A stretch of DNA of 9,152 bases from JAAYBY01 sp964654125. GTDB lineage: Bacteria > Bacillota > Clostridia > Saccharofermentanales > UBA5734. The notes beneath the pieces were generated by a model that was not told where the DNA came from, searched no databases, and saw nothing but the letters and a program-made list of their open reading frames with translations. Below, piece by piece: positions 6,404 through 9,152 of the stretch. The stretch is taken from NCBI GenBank assembly GCA_964654125.1, contig CAZZGG010000104.1, positions 1 through 9,152 of the forward strand. The letters are read 5' to 3'. Made by a program: the position numbers and the translations under genes. Position 1 is the stretch's first letter. Each line of letters opens with the position of its first letter.

Positions 6404-7241
6404 ACACACGGCGGCGCATCCTGGGATCTAGATAATCGCGCAGGCCGTCGCCGATGAAGTTGGCCCCGATAGCCACACTGAAGATGGCCAGGCCGGGGAA
6501 GGTCGAAATCCACCAGTAATTGAAGTTGAGCACACCATCACTGACCATGGCGCCCCATTCAGCCAAGGGCGGCTGCACACCCAGGCCCAAAAAGGAGAGG
6601 CCGGAGAACATCAAGATAGCATTGCCCAGGTCAAGCGTGGCCATGACGGCCAAAGAACCGATGCTGTTAGGCATGATTTCACCATATAAGACGCGCAGGT
6701 GCGAGGCACCCAGCACCCGGCTGGCTGTGACATAGTCATTTTCTTTAAGTGAGATCACCATGCTCCGGGTCAAACGGGCGTAGTTGGGCCACCAGATGAT
6801 GGCCATGGCCAGGATTGAGTTACTGATATTGGGGCCTAAGGCTGTGGCAATAACCATTGCCAGAATCAGGGGCGGGAAGGACTGGACCATTTCGCTTAAG
6901 CGCATCATGATCTCATCCAGGATCCCGCCGGTATAACCGGCAATTCCCCCAACCAGAATGCCCAGCACAAAAGAGATGATGACTGTGATGACACCTGCTG
7001 AAATAGAAATGCGCGAACCATAGATGACCCGGCTGAAGACATCCCGGCCCAGGCTGTCCGTGCCAAACCAGTGGCGGCTGTCGGGCGGCTGGAAACGGCC
7101 GGCCACATTCTGGTAACTGGTCGGATGATAAGGTACTAAAAGTGGAGCCAGGATGGCTGCCAGCAGCCAGGCCAGGCAGATCACAAGGCCCAGCTTGAAC
7201 ATGAAGTTTTTTTGTTTGAGGATGTTTTTTACTGCTTCCAT
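6402..7241 (-). CDS. ABC peptide transporter permease, DppC/OppC type
   Basis: A 279-residue inner-membrane permease of a binding-protein-dependent importer for dipeptides, oligopeptides or a related substrate such as nickel. The short OppC_N region holds the first membrane segment (about 17-37). The periplasmic loop includes HWFGTDSLGRDVFSRVIYG (57-75), a hallmark of DppC/OppC/NikC proteins. Four to five further segments follow, and the EAA loop that contacts the ATPase is near 170-192 (TASRVLGASHLRVLYGEIMP). The C-terminus ends in RDYLDPRMRRR, typical of the family. ATG 7241 follows AGGAGG (7255-7250) by eight bases; the in-frame GTG at 7250 is within that site and rejected. It lies 12 bases after the DppB-type gene. 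No cognate ATPase gene is in the window. Confidence 0.95.
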   Translation of the reverse strand: MEAVKNILKQKNFMFKLGLVICLAWLLAAILAPLLVPYHPTSYQNVAGRFQPPDSRHWFGTDSLGRDVFSRVIYGSRISISAGVITVIISFVLGILVGGIAGYTGGILDEIMMRLSEMVQSFPPLILAMVIATALGPNISNSILAMAIIWWPNYARLTRSMVISLKENDYVTASRVLGASHLRVLYGEIMPNSIGSLAVMATLDLGNAILMFSGLSFLGLGVQPPLAEWGAMVSDGVLNFNYWWISTFPGLAIFSVAIGANFIGDGLRDYLDPRMRRRV

Positions 7242-7249
7242 GCCTAACA

Positions 7250-7255
7250 CCTCCT
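7250..7255 (-). promoter_or_regulatory. ribosome binding site deciding the DppC-type start
   Basis: AGGAGG on the minus strand, eight bases before ATG 7241 and overlapping the TAG stop (7256-7254) of the DppB-type gene. It makes the in-frame GTG at 7250 part of the ribosome binding site rather than the start. Confidence 0.8.
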
Positions 7256-8267
7256 ACTGGTAGCGGATCCTGGGGTCAATCACACCGTAGAGGATATCTA
7301 TCAGCAAATTGACAAGCACATAGGTGACCGCAATCAGTAAAGAAACGCCACAGATAGCTGGAAAATCCAAGGTTGTGGCAGAAAGGTAGGCATACTGGCC
7401 GATACCGGGCCAGGAAAATATCTTTTCCACAAAAACCATCCCGCCCAGCAGATTGCAAAAAGCCATCCCGCTGACGGTGATTACAGGTATCAGGGCATTA
7501 TTCAGGGCATGGCCCGTCACAACCCGGCCTTCAGGCATACCTTTAGACCGGGCTGTGCGGATATAGTCCATCGACATTGTTTCCAAAAGATTGGAGCGGG
7601 TCTGGCGCGTGATCAGGCCCATGGAGAAAAAACCCAGCACAACTGCCGGCAGGACCAGATGGCCCAGGGCATCCTTAAACATGGGCCAATTGCCTTGTAA
7701 TATGGCATCCAACACATAAAGTCCGCTGCCGCCAGTGGGGGAAAATAGACGCGGGTTGAGCCGGCCACCACTGGGAAACCATCTCAGACTGCCGCTGAAA
7801 ACAGACATGATCAAAAGGGCGAACCAGAAACTGGGCAGGGAAACACCACTGACCGAAATGGCCCGCAGGATCTGATCAAGCGGCTTGTTCTGGAAAAGGG
7901 CTGATAAGACACCAAAGCTCACGCCCAGGACAATCGCGATGATCATGGCAAAGACTGACAGCTCAATTGTGGCCGGGAAATACTGGCCCAGGTCCTGGAG
8001 GACGGGCCGGCCGGTCCGGATTGATGTGCCCATATCACCCTGGAAAATGTTTTTCATGTAGGTCAGATATTGCACATACAGCGGCTTATCCAGCCCCCAT
8101 TTGGCTTCATAGGCAGCAACAATTTCCGGGTCATTCAAGGCGGTCTGGCTCAGGTTGGCGGCAACCGGGTTGCTCGGCACCATATGAGAGATCAGAAAAA
8201 CCAGGACTGACACCCCCAGGAGCAGGACCAGCATCAAGATTAATCTTCGCGCAAGATAACGGAGCAA
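7254..8267 (-). CDS. ABC peptide transporter permease, DppB/OppB type
   Basis: A 337-residue permease, partner of the DppC-type protein. The N-terminus MLRYLARRLILMLVLLLGVS is the standard DppB/OppB opening with its first membrane segment. An extracytoplasmic region follows with WGLDKPLYVQYLTYM and GDMGTSIRTGRPV (about 57-90), then the transmembrane core from about 95. The EAA loop is near 234-262 (DYIRTARSKG, then ALNNALIPV), and the end is DPRIRY as usual for the family. Translation starts at TTG 8267, supported by the exact family N-terminus and by AAAGGA about eight bases upstream. It lies 17 bases after the binding-protein gene. OppB, DppB and NikB cannot be told apart confidently by sequence reading alone. 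Confidence 0.95.
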   Translation of the reverse strand: MLRYLARRLILMLVLLLGVSVLVFLISHMVPSNPVAANLSQTALNDPEIVAAYEAKWGLDKPLYVQYLTYMKNIFQGDMGTSIRTGRPVLQDLGQYFPATIELSVFAMIIAIVLGVSFGVLSALFQNKPLDQILRAISVSGVSLPSFWFALLIMSVFSGSLRWFPSGGRLNPRLFSPTGGSGLYVLDAILQGNWPMFKDALGHLVLPAVVLGFFSMGLITRQTRSNLLETMSMDYIRTARSKGMPEGRVVTGHALNNALIPVITVSGMAFCNLLGGMVFVEKIFSWPGIGQYAYLSATTLDFPAICGVSLLIAVTYVLVNLLIDILYGVIDPRIRYQ

Positions 8268-8284
8268 ATGCCTATTCCTTTCCC

Positions 8285-9152
8285 TTACTTAGCTGATAGA
8301 TCACGCAGCTGGATTTTGCACAGGTCATTGTAGGTGACATTGGTCAACCGGTCAGAGTTATAAGCAAAGGTCTTGGGATGCTGCAGGATAAAAGCAAAGG
8401 GGTTGTCCTGATCAAATTCCTGCTGCAGCTGGCCGGCCAGTTCAGCTCTTTTATCCGGGTCGGTCTCAACCTGGATCTGGGCTGCCAGATCGAGCAAAAT
8501 CTGGTTGTCGGCTGTCAGCTCCCACTTGGTCCTGTTGCCATAGGCTGTGCCATCATCACCGGTACCGGGCAAGAAAGCGAACTGATTGTTGATATCATAA
8601 TAGTCAGGAGACCAGAACATGACATAAAAAGGCATGACTGCATCACGCATCTTTTCATAAACCAGGGTGGCCTCAAGGGTTTCGATATTGACATCAATCT
8701 TGATTTCTGCCAGGTCCTGCTTGACCTTCTGGGCGATTGTTGTCCACTCGAGGCCTTCAGAATTATTGTTGGCGCAGGTTAAGGTGATGGAAAAACCAGC
8801 CGCGTAACCGGCCTCAGCCATCAGGGACTGGGCTTTTTCCAGATCCCGGCTGTCGCTGGACCTGGTCAGGGCACCGGAAAAGCCCTCCTGGACAAAGTTG
8901 AAGGGAATGGTGCAGCCTTCCCCGCCCAAGGTTAGATAACCTTCATAGTCAAGGGCATAGCGGACTGCTTCCTGGACCAGGGGATTGGCCATCTCAGGAG
9001 ACAAGGATACATCGCGGTTCATGACCAGGAAGGTGATGAGGGCTGTGGCGCCACTGGTGATGGTGATGCCATCTTTACCTTCCAGCTGCTTGGCAGTTTC
9101 TGAATTAAGGCCCAAAGAAATATCAATCTCACCATTTTGCAGGGCTGTGATT
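8285..9152 (-). CDS. ABC transporter substrate-binding protein, family 5 (partial)
   Basis: The C-terminal 288 or so residues of an extracytoplasmic solute-binding protein of the DppA/OppA/NikA class (SBP_bac_5). The frame is open to the right edge, so the N-terminus, signal peptide and lipobox lie outside the window. Recognisable pieces are LQNGEIDISLGL at the edge, ALITFLVMNRD, NPLVQEAVRYALDYEG (helix after the hinge), DLEKAQSLMAEAGYAAGF, VKQDLAEIKIDVNIETLE, and MFWSPDYYDINN (the conserved W-PDY-D motif of peptide binders). The TTG at 9115 is an internal Leu codon, not a start. It is upstream of and cotranscribed with the two permeases. The ligand is probably a peptide, judged from the M24 peptidase in the operon, but the family also binds sugars, opines and metal chelates. 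Confidence 0.93.
   Translation of the reverse strand, partial: ITALQNGEIDISLGLNSETAKQLEGKDGITITSGATALITFLVMNRDVSLSPEMANPLVQEAVRYALDYEGYLTLGGEGCTIPFNFVQEGFSGALTRSSDSRDLEKAQSLMAEAGYAAGFSITLTCANNNSEGLEWTTIAQKVKQDLAEIKIDVNIETLEATLVYEKMRDAVMPFYVMFWSPDYYDINNQFAFLPGTGDDGTAYGNRTKWELTADNQILLDLAAQIQVETDPDKRAELAGQLQQEFDQDNPFAFILQHPKTFAYNSDRLTNVTYNDLCKIQLRDLSAK

Noticed and set aside
6392..6409. GTG start at 6409 extending the cupin by six residues
   Set aside because: AAAGGAG at 6403-6397 lies after this GTG and points to ATG 6391; the extension MCKGAS is just translated ribosome binding site.
7242..7250. GTG start at 7250 for the DppC-type permease
   Set aside because: It is contained in the AGGAGGTG ribosome binding site that serves ATG 7241.
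9113..9115. TTG at 9115 as the start of the substrate-binding protein
   Set aside because: The frame remains open to the window edge with family-like sequence (LQNGEIDIS), and a family-5 binding protein is about twice this length; the gene is truncated by the window.
1085..9152. Very frequent CTGGCC/GGCCAG strings looking like a dispersed repeat
   Set aside because: They fall in coding sequence and follow from preferred Leu (CTG) and Ala (GCC) codons; no fixed unit, spacing or intergenic copies are seen.

Overview
The window is an ordinary-density bacterial chromosome segment of roughly balanced base composition. It has tightly packed genes, strong AAAGGAG/AGGAGG-type ribosome binding sites, occasional TTG starts and Rho-independent terminators. 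Together with the gene families (a DUF5058-like membrane protein, a DUF1905/OmdA protein, short RidA), this points weakly to Bacillota (Clostridia or a relative). No rRNA, tRNA, mobile element or CRISPR array is visible, so the lineage call is an inference only.

Layout. (1) 1-1026, plus strand: the 3' end of an unrecognised gene, then a DUF1905+OmdA (YdeI-like) protein whose end overlaps a RidA-family protein by 32 bases. A perfect 16-bp hairpin (1033-1073) closes this unit and also serves the convergent minus-strand unit. (2) 4909-1085, minus strand: a promoter with a consensus TTGACA box, then a DUF5058-like membrane protein, a second polytopic membrane protein, a membrane-anchored M20 metallopeptidase (PM20D1/CPS1-like) and a putative SGNH-type hydrolase, all closely spaced or overlapping. 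(3) 9152-4977, minus strand: an operon entering from beyond the window, with a family-5 peptide-binding protein (partial), DppB/OppB-type permease, DppC/OppC-type permease, a small cupin and an M24 (Xaa-Pro type) aminopeptidase, closed by a terminator at 4936-4971.

How the genes may work together. Both minus-strand operons pair membrane transport with a metallopeptidase. In the first, an ABC importer brings in oligo- or dipeptides and the M24 enzyme would trim them inside the cell. In the second, two membrane proteins with no ATPase are coupled to an M20 enzyme of the class that cleaves Gly-Xaa dipeptides or N-acyl amino acids. The charge pattern suggests its catalytic domain faces the cytoplasm. 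The least described element is this DUF5058/membrane-partner/M20/SGNH module. A second curiosity lies at the start of the SGNH gene, where a good Shine-Dalgarno and ATG open a nine-codon frame that runs into an A AAA AAA heptamer directly before a stop; a -1 shift there joins the main frame. Several apparent longest-ORF starts (6409, 7250, 4909) are rejected because they lie in ribosome binding or promoter signals.
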